Notes under the pieces: generated by a model
The model's database searches: none
What the model was told of the DNA's origin: nothing
The model's input: only the letters and a program-made list of their open reading frames with translations
Part shown: in pieces, positions 33,054 to 41,712 of the stretch
How positions within the stretch are numbered: the stretch's first letter is position 1
How the letters are laid out: each line of letters starts with the position of its first letter
Origin: Chryseobacterium sp. IHB B 17019
GTDB taxonomy: Bacteria > Bacteroidota > Bacteroidia > Flavobacteriales > Weeksellaceae
Length of the DNA: 64,000 nucleotides
Reading direction: 5' to 3'
NCBI RefSeq assembly: GCF_001456155.1
Contig: NZ_CP013293.1
Location: 1,550,001-1,614,000 of the forward strand
Translations under genes and position numbers: made by a program

Positions 33054-34466
33054 TCAAACTCTCTTCGCTAAACTTCCCACTTGCCGTAATTTCAGCTGTG
33101 TTTCTTCCGACCACGGCAGACCGATACAAAGCCGCATACAGTTTTCAAACTGATTCTGAAGCGTAAACATCCGTCCGGGAGCAATACTGATGTTTTCCCT
33201 GATAGCGAGATCGTAGAGTTCTGTTGTTTTAATACTTTTATCAAATTCTACCCACAACGAAAGTCCACCCTGCGGACGGCTCGTTCTGGTACCATCAGGG
33301 AAAGATTCTGCAATGGTCTGGACATAATTCTGATAATTATTATGCAATGTTTTGCGCATCTGCTGGAGATGTTTTTCATATTTTCCGGATTTTAGAAAAT
33401 TAGCAACAGCTTCATTCACAATAGAGATCGAAGAGGTGGAATGGAGAAGCTTTAGCTTTAAAATTTTATTCTTGTATTTTCCGGGGGCAATCCACCCGAC
33501 GCGATAGCCTGGAGCCAGGGTTTTGGAAATCGAACTGCAATATAAAACATTTCCTTCCTTATCAAAAGATTTACAGCATTTTGGACGATTTGGCCCAAAA
33601 TAAAGATCTCCGTAAACGTCATCCTCAATCAAAGGAATTCCGTTTTCCGAAAGGAGCCTTACGACTTCCTTTTTGTTTTCATCCGGCATACAGCTTCCCA
33701 ACGGAGCATTGTAGTTCGGGATCAAAAGGCAAAGATCAATTTTGGGGATTACTTTTTTCAAAGCCTCAATTTCAATTCCTGTAGTGGGATGGGTCGGAAG
33801 CTCTAGAACCTTTAACCCTAATCCGTTTGCCAACTGCAAAATACCCGGATAACAAGGGCTTTCAATAGCAATGGTATCACCGGGTTTCCCTAAAGCCATT
33901 AAGCAAAAGGAAAGCGCGTTCATCCCGCCGTTTGTAGTAACGAGATCATTTTCGTGAAAATTTCCGCCCCATTGTAGAGATCTTACAGCGATCATCCTTC
34001 TCAATTTCACATTTCCCTGTAATTCTTCATATTCGGTTCCGCCTTCTTTTAAAACTCGGGTAGCGTTGATGATTTCTTTTTTTAGTTTCGCCACAGGCAA
34101 AAGATCACCGGATGGAATCCCGATGGAAAAAATAGTAAGATCTTTTTTACCTATATTTTCATAAATTTTATTAATCAGCTCATCAGGCTCATCATTATTT
34201 GCTATTAATGAAGGCTTGCTTACTTCCGGAAGCGGCAGCTTTACAGAGAGAATCTTACTTACAAAATATCCGGATTGCGGTTTTGAATCTACCAGGGATT
34301 GTGATTCCAGCTCGAGAAAAACACGTTTTGCCGTATTCATACTGATCTGATGGTCGAGACATAGTTTCCTGACGGAAGGAAGCTTGTCGCCTGCTTTTAA
34401 TATACCATTCCGGATCTGTGATGCAATTCCGTTGGCTATTTCTGTATATAAAAATTCTTTGTTCAT
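33054..34466 (-). CDS. MocR-type regulator (GntR HTH fused to aminotransferase), EamA-linked
   Basis: 470 aa from the ATG at 34466; the longer start at 34487 overlaps the TATATTTG -7 box at 34485-34492. N-terminal winged HTH (about 1-70: G-D-K-L-P-S-V-R-K-L-C-L-D-H-Q-I-S) is joined to a type I aminotransferase domain with the PLP Lys in S-S-I-S-K-T-L-A-P-G-Y-R-V-G. MocR proteins sense PLP or amino-group ligands. It is divergent from an EamA exporter, a common pairing where the regulator controls the exporter. Confidence 0.92.
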   Translation of the reverse strand: MNKEFLYTEIANGIASQIRNGILKAGDKLPSVRKLCLDHQISMNTAKRVFLELESQSLVDSKPQSGYFVSKILSVKLPLPEVSKPSLIANNDEPDELINKIYENIGKKDLTIFSIGIPSGDLLPVAKLKKEIINATRVLKEGGTEYEELQGNVKLRRMIAVRSLQWGGNFHENDLVTTNGGMNALSFCLMALGKPGDTIAIESPCYPGILQLANGLGLKVLELPTHPTTGIEIEALKKVIPKIDLCLLIPNYNAPLGSCMPDENKKEVVRLLSENGIPLIEDDVYGDLYFGPNRPKCCKSFDKEGNVLYCSSISKTLAPGYRVGWIAPGKYKNKILKLKLLHSTSSISIVNEAVANFLKSGKYEKHLQQMRKTLHNNYQNYVQTIAESFPDGTRTSRPQGGLSLWVEFDKSIKTTELYDLAIRENISIAPGRMFTLQNQFENCMRLCIGLPWSEETQLKLRQVGSLAKRV

Positions 34467-34484
34467 TTTTAAACTGTACTCATA

Positions 34485-34492
34485 CAAATATA
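34485..34492 (-). promoter_or_regulatory. -7 box (TATATTTG) of the MocR gene
   Basis: Perfect TAnnTTTG on the minus strand, 18 bp before the ATG at 34466. Confidence 0.6.
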
Positions 34493-34527
34493 CAAAACTG
34501 AGACTGTGTTTATCTATCTAAGCTTTT

Positions 34528-34535
34528 TAATTTTG
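34528..34535 (+). promoter_or_regulatory. -7 box (TAATTTTG) of the EamA exporter
   Basis: TAnnTTTG match 24 bp before the ATG at 34560. Confidence 0.55.
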
Positions 34536-34559
34536 AAATATTAAATAATAATTTTTAAA

Positions 34560-35459
34560 ATGATAACAGATAATATATCAAAAGACCAAATGGTAAGCGG
34601 ATGGATCAACGGTTTCATCGGGGTATTGCTTTTCAGTGGTTCAATGCCGGCAACTAAATTGGCTGTAACGGAAATGAGCCCTCTTTTTGTAACTATTGCT
34701 AGAGCCGGAATTGCCGGTATCCTTGCTCTGTCCGTGTTATTGATTTATAAAGAAAAACGTCCCGCCAAACATCAGATTTTTTCTTTGGTTTTGGTTTCTA
34801 TTGGTTGTGTGATAGGATTTCCTTTACTGTCATCTTTGGCTTTGCAGTATACAACCTCGGCGCATTCTATTGTCTTTCTGGGAATACTGCCTTTAATGAC
34901 TGCTTTGTTTGGTGTTTTGCGGGGTGGCGAAAGACCGCATCCGATATTTTGGTTTTTCTCTGTTGCAGGAAGCTTATTGGTAATTGGATATGCAGTATCT
35001 CAAGGTATTTCTGCTTCTCCGGTGGGCGATATTTTAATGCTGGCTGCTGTTATTTTATGCGGATTGGGATATGCAGAAGGGGCAAAATTATCAAAAACTT
35101 TAGGTGGATGGCAAGTGATTTCCTGGGCTTTGGTTCTGGCTTTACCGCTAATGTTGCCTTTATTCTTTATCTATTTTCCTGTAGATATTGCAAATGTGAC
35201 TTTCCAGGGATGGTTTGGGTTAGCTTATATTTCTTTATTCAGCATGTTCATTGGTTTTATATTTTGGTATAAAGGTCTGGCGCAGGGCGGGATTGCTACA
35301 ATAGGGCAATTACAGCTCCTACAGCCGTTTTTCGGGTTGGCTTTAGCGGCTTATTTTCTTCATGAGCAGGTAAGTTTGGGTATGGTGGGAGTGACAATTG
35401 GGATCATTCTTTGTGTAGCCGGAACCAAAAAATTTGCTAAAAGCTTGATTAAAAAATAA
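34560..35459 (+). CDS. EamA/DMT-family transporter
   Basis: 299 aa with ten predicted membrane helices in two EamA repeats (about 15-145 and 160-290). Features include P-A-T-K-L-A-V in the first repeat and G-I-A-T-I-G-Q-L-Q-L-L-Q-P-F-F-G in the second. Probably exports an amino acid or related metabolite. Divergent from the MocR regulator, with separate promoters in the 93-bp gap. Confidence 0.88.
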   Translation: MITDNISKDQMVSGWINGFIGVLLFSGSMPATKLAVTEMSPLFVTIARAGIAGILALSVLLIYKEKRPAKHQIFSLVLVSIGCVIGFPLLSSLALQYTTSAHSIVFLGILPLMTALFGVLRGGERPHPIFWFFSVAGSLLVIGYAVSQGISASPVGDILMLAAVILCGLGYAEGAKLSKTLGGWQVISWALVLALPLMLPLFFIYFPVDIANVTFQGWFGLAYISLFSMFIGFIFWYKGLAQGGIATIGQLQLLQPFFGLALAAYFLHEQVSLGMVGVTIGIILCVAGTKKFAKSLIKK

Positions 35460-35462
35460 TTA

Positions 35463-35474
35463 TGATCGAAGTCA
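35463..35474. promoter_or_regulatory. TGA-N6-TCA box upstream of the small lipoprotein gene
   Basis: TGATCGAAGTCA fits the Crp/Fnr half-site spacing and lies about 60 bp before the ATG at 35535, in a region with two Crp/Fnr genes downstream. A single such match could be chance. Confidence 0.35.
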
Positions 35475-35534
35475 TAAAAACTTAACATAGTATTTAATTA
35501 GTTTTGGTATTACACACCACTTAATAAAAATACT

Positions 35535-35741
35535 ATGAAATATGTATTGTCACTCACCATCTTAGGCTTTATAGTCCTGAGTTGCCAAAAGAAAACGGAA
35601 GTTTCGAACTCTTCCACGTCTGATACCGCGGCAGTTATTGATAACCTTACGACGTCTCAGGTTCCATCAGATACTGCTACAGCTGTTGACAGTAGTGCAT
35701 TACCTACAGGAACAGCTGATACTGTTACAACCACAAAATAA
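35535..35741 (+). CDS. Small Thr/Ser/Asp-rich lipoprotein (68 aa)
   Basis: Lipoprotein signal peptide with lipobox V-L-S-C (Cys 17), then a short low-complexity chain of Thr, Ser, Asp and Val with K-K-T-E just after the Cys. No family recognised. A proper promoter-like gap and a clear terminator support expression. Confidence 0.7.
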   Translation: MKYVLSLTILGFIVLSCQKKTEVSNSSTSDTAAVIDNLTTSQVPSDTATAVDSSALPTGTADTVTTTK

Positions 35742-36055
35742 ATTTACGCTTAATAGATTTATAAACCCCGTTTAAGACATTAAACGCGGGTTTATTTTCA
35801 TCTTGTATCTTAAAAAATTCAACTACAATTACGTAAGTATTGCCCTGTATTTGACTTGTTCAAATATAGCAATTACTGCTTTCACATTATTAATATGGAT
35901 AACGAAAATTTTAAAGTAAACTTAAATATTTAATTAAAAATTAACACTAATTAACAATTTAAAAAAATAAGAAGGTTTAGTTTTTGCATCATTAAATAAT
36001 ATTGCCAATTTTATTTTCTACTTAACGATGCTATACTAACATAAAATCAGTTAAC
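35742..36055. other. 314-bp gap upstream of the Crp/Fnr pair
   Basis: Contains the lipoprotein terminator (35761-35795) and then an AT-rich stretch. A near-match to the -7 box (TAGTTTTTG, one base too long) lies at about 35978-35986. No gene seen. Confidence 0.5.
35761..35795 (+). terminator. Terminator of the small lipoprotein gene
   Basis: ATAAACCC...GTTTAA pairs with TTAAAC...GGGTTTAT around a GACA loop, followed by T-rich sequence. Confidence 0.75.
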
Positions 36056-36652
36056 ATGGTTATAAAAGAAGAAATTCTGCATTCAGCAGGAGCAAGCATA
36101 AAATATTATAAAGCTTCAGAAAATATTTTCATGGAGGGAGATTCTCCCAATTATTATTATCAGATCGTTACAGGGGAAGCAAAGCTAAATAATTATACTG
36201 ATGAAGGTAAGGAAATTATTCAGACCCTTTTGGAGGAAGGACAGAGTGTAGGCGAGTCATTACTTTTTATGGATAAAACCTATCCTGTAAACGCAGTTGC
36301 AATTACAAACTGTAAAATTCTCAGGCTTGCGAAAAATGTATTTTTTGATCTCTTGAGACGCTACCCGGATATATGCCTTGATATGAACAGGCTGCTTTCT
36401 CAGAGGCTTTATTTTAAGCTGATAATGGCACAGAATATATGTGCACAAAATCCAACAACAAAGCTTATTGGATTAATGGATTACCTGAAAAGTTTTCAGA
36501 AGGAGCAATCACCATATTCATTCTTGATTCCTCTGACCAGGCAGCAAATGGCAAGTCTTACCGGTCTTTGCGTGGAAACAGCAATAAGGACAATTAAGGT
36601 CATGGAAAGAGACCGAATCGTAAAAATCAAAGATCGTAAAATATTATATTAA
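36056..36652 (+). CDS. Crp/Fnr-family regulator, stress-island copy A
   Basis: 198 aa. cNMP-type barrel with F-M-E-G-D-S-P-N-Y-Y-Y-Q-I-V-T-G-E-A-K and G-Q-S-V-G-E-S, and a C-terminal HTH with L-T-R-Q-Q-M-A-S-L-T-G-L-C-V-E-T-A-I-R-T. Close paralogue of the next gene with the same ending, R-K-I-L-Y. The phosphate-binding Arg of true cAMP receptors is not present in the usual place, so the ligand is unknown. It opens the stress island. Confidence 0.9.
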   Translation: MVIKEEILHSAGASIKYYKASENIFMEGDSPNYYYQIVTGEAKLNNYTDEGKEIIQTLLEEGQSVGESLLFMDKTYPVNAVAITNCKILRLAKNVFFDLLRRYPDICLDMNRLLSQRLYFKLIMAQNICAQNPTTKLIGLMDYLKSFQKEQSPYSFLIPLTRQQMASLTGLCVETAIRTIKVMERDRIVKIKDRKILY

Positions 36653-36707
36653 AGCTTGCGCAATATTTAATTTTTTACGATTTTTTTATTGGAAAAACAA
36701 AAGAACT

Positions 36708-37322
36708 ATGAAAACTATTAGCTGCATGAACATTAATCCTGAGCTTCTTTACATATACGGTGGAGAAGATAGGAGTTACAATTCCAAAGATTATGTATAC
36801 AGGGAGGGCGATCCTGCGCTTTATTATTACCAGATTGTGAAAGGGAGGGTAAAGCAAAACAGTTATAATGAAGAGGGAAAAGAATTTATACATAATATTC
36901 TGGGGGAAAACCAGAGTTTCGGGGAACCTATGCTTTTTTTGGAAGAGCATTATATCATGAATACGGTATGTCTCACAAGTGTAGAACTGATCCGGCTTTC
37001 TAAAAATAATTTTATGGAACTGCTGGAAAAGAATCCGAAACTTTGCCAGGAAATGAACGCATGTTTTTCGCAAAGAATTTATTTTAAGGAAATCATGCTG
37101 CAAAGTATGTCGTCTCAGAATCCTATTTTAAGATTAAAAGGACTATTAAATTATCTTAAAAGTTATTATGCGGAAGATTGCGAGCAATGCTTCCACGTAG
37201 AATTTACGAGACAGCAGATTGCAAATTTGACAGGTCTAAGAGTAGAAACTGTCATCAGAGCCTTAAAAAAAATGGAAAAACAAGGTGAACTTAAGATAGA
37301 TAATCGAAAAATTTTATATTAA
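36708..37322 (+). CDS. Crp/Fnr-family regulator, stress-island copy B
   Basis: 204 aa, tandem paralogue of copy A (G-D-P-A-L-Y-Y-Y-Q-I-V-K-G, Q-S-F-G-E-P, F-T-R-Q-Q-I-A-N-L-T-G-L-R-V-E-T-V-I-R-A). It carries six Cys, more than copy A; they are scattered and do not form an Fnr iron-sulfur motif. The ATG at 36708 follows copy A by 55 bp. A TGA-N6-TCA box at 37335-37346 lies directly downstream, before the KGG gene. Confidence 0.9.
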   Translation: MKTISCMNINPELLYIYGGEDRSYNSKDYVYREGDPALYYYQIVKGRVKQNSYNEEGKEFIHNILGENQSFGEPMLFLEEHYIMNTVCLTSVELIRLSKNNFMELLEKNPKLCQEMNACFSQRIYFKEIMLQSMSSQNPILRLKGLLNYLKSYYAEDCEQCFHVEFTRQQIANLTGLRVETVIRALKKMEKQGELKIDNRKILY

Positions 37323-37334
37323 TATCAATCAACA

Positions 37335-37346
37335 TGATTTGGGTCA
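37335..37346. promoter_or_regulatory. TGA-N6-TCA box upstream of the KGG gene
   Basis: TGATTTGGGTCA, followed by ATAAAA as at 35463-35474. Candidate site for one of the two adjacent Crp/Fnr proteins. Confidence 0.4.
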
Positions 37347-37539
37347 TAAAAAAGTGAATTATTGTAATGTAAATTTGGATTAATAATTATCCATATTCTT
37401 TAGATTCCTTATTAATAGGAACACATTAAAAGCAGTAGCTTTTTATTATTCAATTTGAAATTAACCAAAATCAATTGCTGTCTAATACTAGTCACGGCCG
37501 GCAATGCATCACTTAATATTAATTATAAAAAATTCAGTT

Positions 37540-38292
37540 ATGAACACTAGAAATTCAAGAAATCGTAGTTCGAGGGGAAATTCTTCAAGCAACCTGGAAG
37601 AAATTTATCAGTTAGGCTATGACCACGGTTATAGCGATGCATCGCAAGATGAGGAATATGATGATGATTTTTCAGATTACGAAGATTATTTTGATGATGA
37701 TTATGAAGAGGACTATGATGATGAAGACGAAGATTATGACGATTATGATGATGACTATGATGACTATGATGACTACGACGATGATGAGGATTATGATGAC
37801 AACAGAGGACGTGGAAGAGGAAGAGGCGGAAACGGCAACCAGCAGAGAGACAGCCAGGGAAGATTCACTTCCGGAGGCGGTAGAGGCGGTTCACGTGGAC
37901 GTTCCAATTCTGGTTCCGGAGGAAGAGGAGGATCATCATCAGGAAATGGAACATCAAGAAGAGGCTTTGCTTCTATGAGCAAGGCAGAGCGTACTAGAAT
38001 AGCTCGTATGGGTGGGGAAGCATCCCACGGAGGCGGAAGAAGATCTTCCGGTTCAAATTCAGGAAGATCCGGATCAGGTGGCGGAAGAGGCTCCAATTCG
38101 GGTTCAGGAAATAACGGCGGTTCAGGTCGAGGTTCAAATTCAGGATCAGGAACATCAGGAAGAGGTTTCGCGTCAATGAGCAAAGCTGAACGTACGAGAA
38201 TAGCTCGTATGGGAGGTCAGGCATCTCATGGAGGCGGAAGGTCTTCCGGTTCCGGCAGATCAGGATTTGGAGGCAGACGTAATAATTCATAA
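37540..38292 (+). CDS. Disordered acidic/RGG-rich protein with two KGG-type stress motifs
   Basis: 250 aa from the ATG at 37540 (the upstream ATG at 37504 adds a hydrophobic 12-mer that does not fit). Residues 36-88 are almost only Asp, Glu and Tyr; 89-140 and 166-207 are Gly/Ser/Arg-rich with RGG-like units. Two nearly identical KGG-family motifs (G-F-A-S-M-S-K-A-E-R-T-R-I-A-R-M-G-G at 142-159 and 209-226, each followed by x-A-S-H-G-G-G-R) correspond to the stress-induced repeat of GsiB/YciG-type proteins. Such proteins rise in stationary phase, desiccation or osmotic stress. The joining of an acidic block with Arg/Gly blocks suggests self-association or nucleic acid binding (inference). Confidence 0.8.
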   Translation: MNTRNSRNRSSRGNSSSNLEEIYQLGYDHGYSDASQDEEYDDDFSDYEDYFDDDYEEDYDDEDEDYDDYDDDYDDYDDYDDDEDYDDNRGRGRGRGGNGNQQRDSQGRFTSGGGRGGSRGRSNSGSGGRGGSSSGNGTSRRGFASMSKAERTRIARMGGEASHGGGRRSSGSNSGRSGSGGGRGSNSGSGNNGGSGRGSNSGSGTSGRGFASMSKAERTRIARMGGQASHGGGRSSGSGRSGFGGRRNNS

Positions 38293-38304
38293 TTCTTTTT
38301 CCAT

Positions 38305-38349
38305 GATTACCTCTTTATTAATTTGATTATGTAAAGGGGTAATCTTTTT
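38305..38349 (+). terminator. Terminator of the KGG gene
   Basis: GATTACCTCTTTA (38305-38317) pairs with TAAAGGGGTAATC (38332-38344; one G-U), then TTTTT. Confidence 0.8.
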
Positions 38350-38373
38350 AAACCAAAAACACCACTTCATATT

Positions 38374-39009
38374 ATGGCAACAAAAACATCAGATAACAAC
38401 ACCACCAGCAGTACTACTACAAGCACAGGTGCAGCTATAGGTACGGCTACCTCAACATCAGCAAAAAAAACTACAGCAGTAGATAACGCAACCGTGAAAG
38501 AAAACGATATGAAAAGCTCTCCCCTTCACAAATTTTTCGTATCTTCTCTCAAAGATATTTACTACGCAGAAAATGCGATCATCGATGCACTGGAAAAAAT
38601 GCAGGATGCCGCTACTACGGAAGAGCTGAAAGAAGCTTTCGAAGACCACCAGCTTCAGACCAAAAAACACATCAGCCGTTTAGAAAAAGTATTCAAATTA
38701 ATTGATGAAACACCTGCAAAAAAAGAATGTGAGGCCATCAAAGGCATCATTAAAGAAGGTGAAGAAGTCATCAAATCTACAGAAGAAGGTTCCATGACAC
38801 GTGATGCGGCATTGATTATTGCTGCACAGAAAGTAGAGCATTATGAGATCGCTACTTACGGCGGATTGGCTCAGCTAGCCATCACAATGGGGCATGACAA
38901 AGCTGCAGATCTTCTTGAAAGAACCTTACAGGAAGAAGAAGATACGGACTACGAACTTACCGAGATTGCAGAAACCTATATCAATTTTGATGCAGAACAA
39001 GAAGATTAG
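38374..39009 (+). CDS. YciF-like ferritin-family (DUF892) stress protein
   Basis: 211 aa. Thr/Ser-rich N-terminal tail (about 1-45), then a four-helix DUF892 domain: L-H-K-F-F-V-S-S-L-K-D-I-Y-Y-A-E-N, E-D-H-Q-L-Q-T-K-K-H near 89-98 and Q-K-V-E-H-Y-E-I-A-T-Y-G near 151-162, with Glu/His in ferritin-like metal positions. In enterobacteria YciF pairs with the KGG protein YciG in a stationary-phase operon; the same pairing is seen here with the upstream gene. Confidence 0.88.
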   Translation: MATKTSDNNTTSSTTTSTGAAIGTATSTSAKKTTAVDNATVKENDMKSSPLHKFFVSSLKDIYYAENAIIDALEKMQDAATTEELKEAFEDHQLQTKKHISRLEKVFKLIDETPAKKECEAIKGIIKEGEEVIKSTEEGSMTRDAALIIAAQKVEHYEIATYGGLAQLAITMGHDKAADLLERTLQEEEDTDYELTEIAETYINFDAEQED

Positions 39010-39017
39010 TCAATAAA

Positions 39018-39057
39018 AAACAAAAGCCATGTAGAGCTTTTCTATATGGCTTTTTTC
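39018..39057 (+). terminator. Terminator of the YciF-like gene
   Basis: AAAAGCCATGTAGA (39022-39035) with TCTATATGGCTTTT (39041-39054) and a T-run. Confidence 0.8.
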
Positions 39058-39079
39058 TCAACCACGAATACTCAAATAT

Positions 39080-39400
39080 ATGAATTGCAGGAATATAGTA
39101 AAAATGCTGAAGTCTGACCACTTCACCAAAATCAAGAATAAAGGAAACTGGTTTGAAGAAGATTCTACAATTTACGCCAAGGAAATAAAAGAAAATGTTT
39201 ATCTGCTTTTTGTCATTTTAAAAGATTTACAGATCGAAAGCATGCGGGCACTAATCGCTCATTTTGATGATATAGAAAGCATAGGAACCCGGGAACCTCA
39301 ACAAATCATGTTTTACCTGTCTATTAAAAATAAAGAAGACCTTCATTATTTTGAAAAATATTTAAAACCGACTGAAAAAGAATTAATAACCTTTAGCTAA
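39080..39400 (+). CDS. Hypothetical protein (106 aa)
   Basis: Soluble protein with no signal peptide; alternating charged and hydrophobic segments (Y-L-L-F-V-I-L-K-D-L, I-M-F-Y-L-S-I-K-N-K) suggest a small alpha/beta domain. No family recognised. It sits between the YciF-like and catalase genes in the stress island. Its stop codon is inside a perfect 15-bp tandem duplication. A Met nine residues in (39104) is an alternative start. Confidence 0.55.
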   Translation: MNCRNIVKMLKSDHFTKIKNKGNWFEEDSTIYAKEIKENVYLLFVILKDLQIESMRALIAHFDDIESIGTREPQQIMFYLSIKNKEDLHYFEKYLKPTEKELITFS

Positions 39401-39421
39401 GGTTAATTTAGCTAAGGTTAA
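39392..39421. repeat. 15-bp tandem duplication at the end of the hypothetical gene
   Basis: TTTAGCTAAGGTTAA at 39392-39406 and again at 39407-39421. The first copy contains the stop codon. Confidence 0.85.
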
Positions 39422-39479
39422 TATTAAGATTTAAATAAATTACTTAAGCTCAATAAATGTTTATTAAATGTTTAAATCT

Positions 39480-39521
39480 TTAACTTAAAAATCACACACC
39501 AAATCACAAAATATTAGAATT
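39480..39521 (+). promoter_or_regulatory. A/C-rich leader before katE
   Basis: AATCACACACCAAATCACA followed by an AATATTAGAATT stretch and the ATG. Very similar leaders precede the next two genes (41670-41712, 42893-42925). Confidence 0.45.
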
Positions 39522-41663
39522 ATGAAAGACCCAAAAAAAACCAATGAAAAGTTAGACCAATTAGAATCGCACTCTACTTCTAACGATCAGGAAATGCTGA
39601 CAACCAATCAGGGCCTTAAAATCAATAATAATCAGGATTCCCTGAAGGCAGGAGACCGCGGCGCTACCTTATTGGAAGACTTTATTTTAAGAGAAAAAAT
39701 CACTCATTTCGACCACGAGAGAATTCCTGAAAGAGTAGTTCATGCCCGTGGATCAGGCGCTCACGGAGTTTTTAAACTTACCAAAAGCCTTGCAGAATAC
39801 ACAAAAGCCAAATTCCTGACAGAAGTAGGAAAAGAAACACCAGTTTTCGTAAGATTTTCTACCGTTGCAGGAAATAGAGGAAGTACTGATCTGGCGAGAG
39901 ATGTAAGAGGTTTTGCCGTAAAATTTTATACGGAAGAAGGTAATTACGACCTTGTAGCCAACAATATACCTGTATTTTTCATCCAGGATGCCATCAAATT
40001 CCCGGATCTTGTCCACGCTGTGAAGCCGGAACCTCACAACGAGATCCCACAGGCTCAGTCTGCGCACGATACATTTTGGGATTTTATTTCTTTAATGCCG
40101 GAAAGTATGCACATGATCATGTGGCTTATGAGCGACAGGGCAATTCCAAGAAGTTTCAGCAGAATGGAAGGTTTTGGAGTTCACTCATTTAAATTTATTA
40201 ATGAGGAAGGAAAAGTACATTTTGTTAAATTTCACTTTAAGCCAAAATTAGGCGTACACTCTGTTGCATGGGACGAAGCACAGAGAATTTCAGGGGTAGA
40301 TCCGGATTTTCACAAAAGAGATCTTTGGGAATCCATCGAAAACGGAATGTTTCCTGAATGGGATTTCGGCGTGCAGCTGATCCCAGAAGAAGATGAAGAT
40401 AAATTTGATTTCGATCTTCTTGATCCCACGAAAATTGTCCCTGAAGAGGAAGTTCCTGTACAGCTTGTCGGAACTTTAACTTTAAATAAAAATCCTGAAA
40501 ACTTCTTTGCGGAGACAGAGCAGATTGCTTTCCACCCGGGTCATATTGTTCCCGGAATTGATTTCTCCAATGATCCGCTTTTGCAGGGAAGACTGTTTTC
40601 ATATACAGATACCCAGCTGATAAGATTAGGAGGGCCAAACTTCCACGAAATTCCTATTAACAGATCTATCAAAACCGTTCATAATAACCAGCGTGACGGC
40701 TACATGAGACAGCAGATTGCGAAAGGAAAAGTAAGCTATGAGCCTAATTCCATCGGTGGAGGATGCCCGTTCCAGGCGATGATGTCTGAAGGCGGCTTTA
40801 CATCACACCAGGAACGAGTTTCCGGCGCAAAAGTCAGACAGCGAAGCGAAAGTTTTGTGGATCATTATTCTCAGGCAAAACTATTCTACAACAGCCAGTC
40901 GGAGCCGGAAAAAATGCACCTTCAGAACGCTTTGATTTTTGAATTATCAAAAGTTACAATGCCGGAGATCAGAGAAAGAATGGTTGGCCAGTTAGCCTTT
41001 ATTGACAGGGCCTTAGCCTTTAAAGTTGCAGAGAATCTTGGCGTTGAGGTAAAAGAACTGGAATTTCCTAACCAAAGTCTTCCTGCAGACAGCAATCACG
41101 TTGATCTACAAAGTGAAGAAAGGGAAGCGCACACCAAAATTTCCGGAGCCTTAAGTATGCAGAATACCATTAAGGATACTATTAAAGGCAGAAAAATCGG
41201 CTTTATCATGGCCAATGGCGCAGATGCAGGAGCGATTAATGATTTAAAAACAAAACTTGAAGCAGAAAATGCGGTTGTTGAGATCATCGGGCCAAGTATG
41301 GCACCTGTAAAAACCAACGATGGCTCTTCATTAATTCCTAAACATTCTCTTACAAGCACGGCAAGTGTATGTTTTGATGCCTTATTTATTGCAGCAGGAG
41401 AGGATTCTACAAAAGAACTCTTAACTCCACTGCACAAACACCGTGTATTGCATTTCATTAATGAAGCTTACAAGCACTGCAAGGCCGTTTATTTCGGGAA
41501 AGGGACAGAACCTCTTTATACGAACAGTAATGTAGGATTGAAACAGCATGAAGATCCTGCCATCGTCACCTCGGAAGATGCCAATGGTGCTGAAAAATTC
41601 ATCAAAGCCATCGCGCAGCACAGAGTCTGGCATCTGGAATTAGAAAGAAATGCCCAGAATTAA
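39522..41663 (+). CDS. katE: Large-subunit catalase (HPII/KatE type)
   Basis: 713 aa, clade 2 size. Catalytic H74 in [11 protein letters not shown], the [10 protein letters not shown] motif with the distal Asn, and the proximal heme Tyr in R-L-F-S-Y-T-D-T-Q. Residues about 555-713 form the DJ-1/GATase-like C-terminal domain that only large-subunit catalases have. It degrades H2O2 in the cytoplasm; E. coli KatE belongs to the RpoS regulon, which fits the stress setting here. An A/C-rich leader like those of the next two genes lies upstream. Confidence 0.97.
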   Translation: MKDPKKTNEKLDQLESHSTSNDQEMLTTNQGLKINNNQDSLKAGDRGATLLEDFILREKITHFDHERIPERVVHARGSGAHGVFKLTKSLAEYTKAKFLTEVGKETPVFVRFSTVAGNRGSTDLARDVRGFAVKFYTEEGNYDLVANNIPVFFIQDAIKFPDLVHAVKPEPHNEIPQAQSAHDTFWDFISLMPESMHMIMWLMSDRAIPRSFSRMEGFGVHSFKFINEEGKVHFVKFHFKPKLGVHSVAWDEAQRISGVDPDFHKRDLWESIENGMFPEWDFGVQLIPEEDEDKFDFDLLDPTKIVPEEEVPVQLVGTLTLNKNPENFFAETEQIAFHPGHIVPGIDFSNDPLLQGRLFSYTDTQLIRLGGPNFHEIPINRSIKTVHNNQRDGYMRQQIAKGKVSYEPNSIGGGCPFQAMMSEGGFTSHQERVSGAKVRQRSESFVDHYSQAKLFYNSQSEPEKMHLQNALIFELSKVTMPEIRERMVGQLAFIDRALAFKVAENLGVEVKELEFPNQSLPADSNHVDLQSEEREAHTKISGALSMQNTIKDTIKGRKIGFIMANGADAGAINDLKTKLEAENAVVEIIGPSMAPVKTNDGSSLIPKHSLTSTASVCFDALFIAAGEDSTKELLTPLHKHRVLHFINEAYKHCKAVYFGKGTEPLYTNSNVGLKQHEDPAIVTSEDANGAEKFIKAIAQHRVWHLELERNAQN

Positions 41664-41669
41664 AATTTA

Positions 41670-41712
41670 AAATCACACCTCACACACCAAATCACACTTA
41701 AAATATAAAATT
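41670..41712 (+). promoter_or_regulatory. A/C-rich leader before the Zn-alcohol dehydrogenase
   Basis: Contains CTCACACACCAAATCACACTT and ends in AAAATATAAAATT before the ATG, nearly a copy of the katE leader. Confidence 0.45.

Noticed and set aside
32986..33054. Terminator between the Crp/Fnr gene and the convergent MocR gene
   Set aside because: The only pairing (around GGTTTTAAAAAC) is short and imperfect without a clear T-run.
37486..37509. Cluster of restriction-site-like hexamers (ACTAGT, CGGCCG, ATGCAT) suggesting vector sequence
   Set aside because: No further vector sequence around it and the flanks read as normal intergenic DNA; hexamers of this kind occur by chance.
37660..37800. 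Possible CRISPR or tandem repeat array
   Set aside because: The repeating GAT/TAT triplets are codons of the Asp/Tyr block of the KGG protein; no repeat-spacer structure.
37791..38183. Long Pro/Leu/Glu-rich frame opposite the KGG gene
   Set aside because: It is the antisense of Gly/Arg/Ser-rich repeats; the composition is forced by the repeats and there is no start context or promoter.
40237..40638. 133-codon frame opposite katE
   Set aside because: Lies wholly inside the catalase core, whose protein sequence is fully conserved; antisense shadow.
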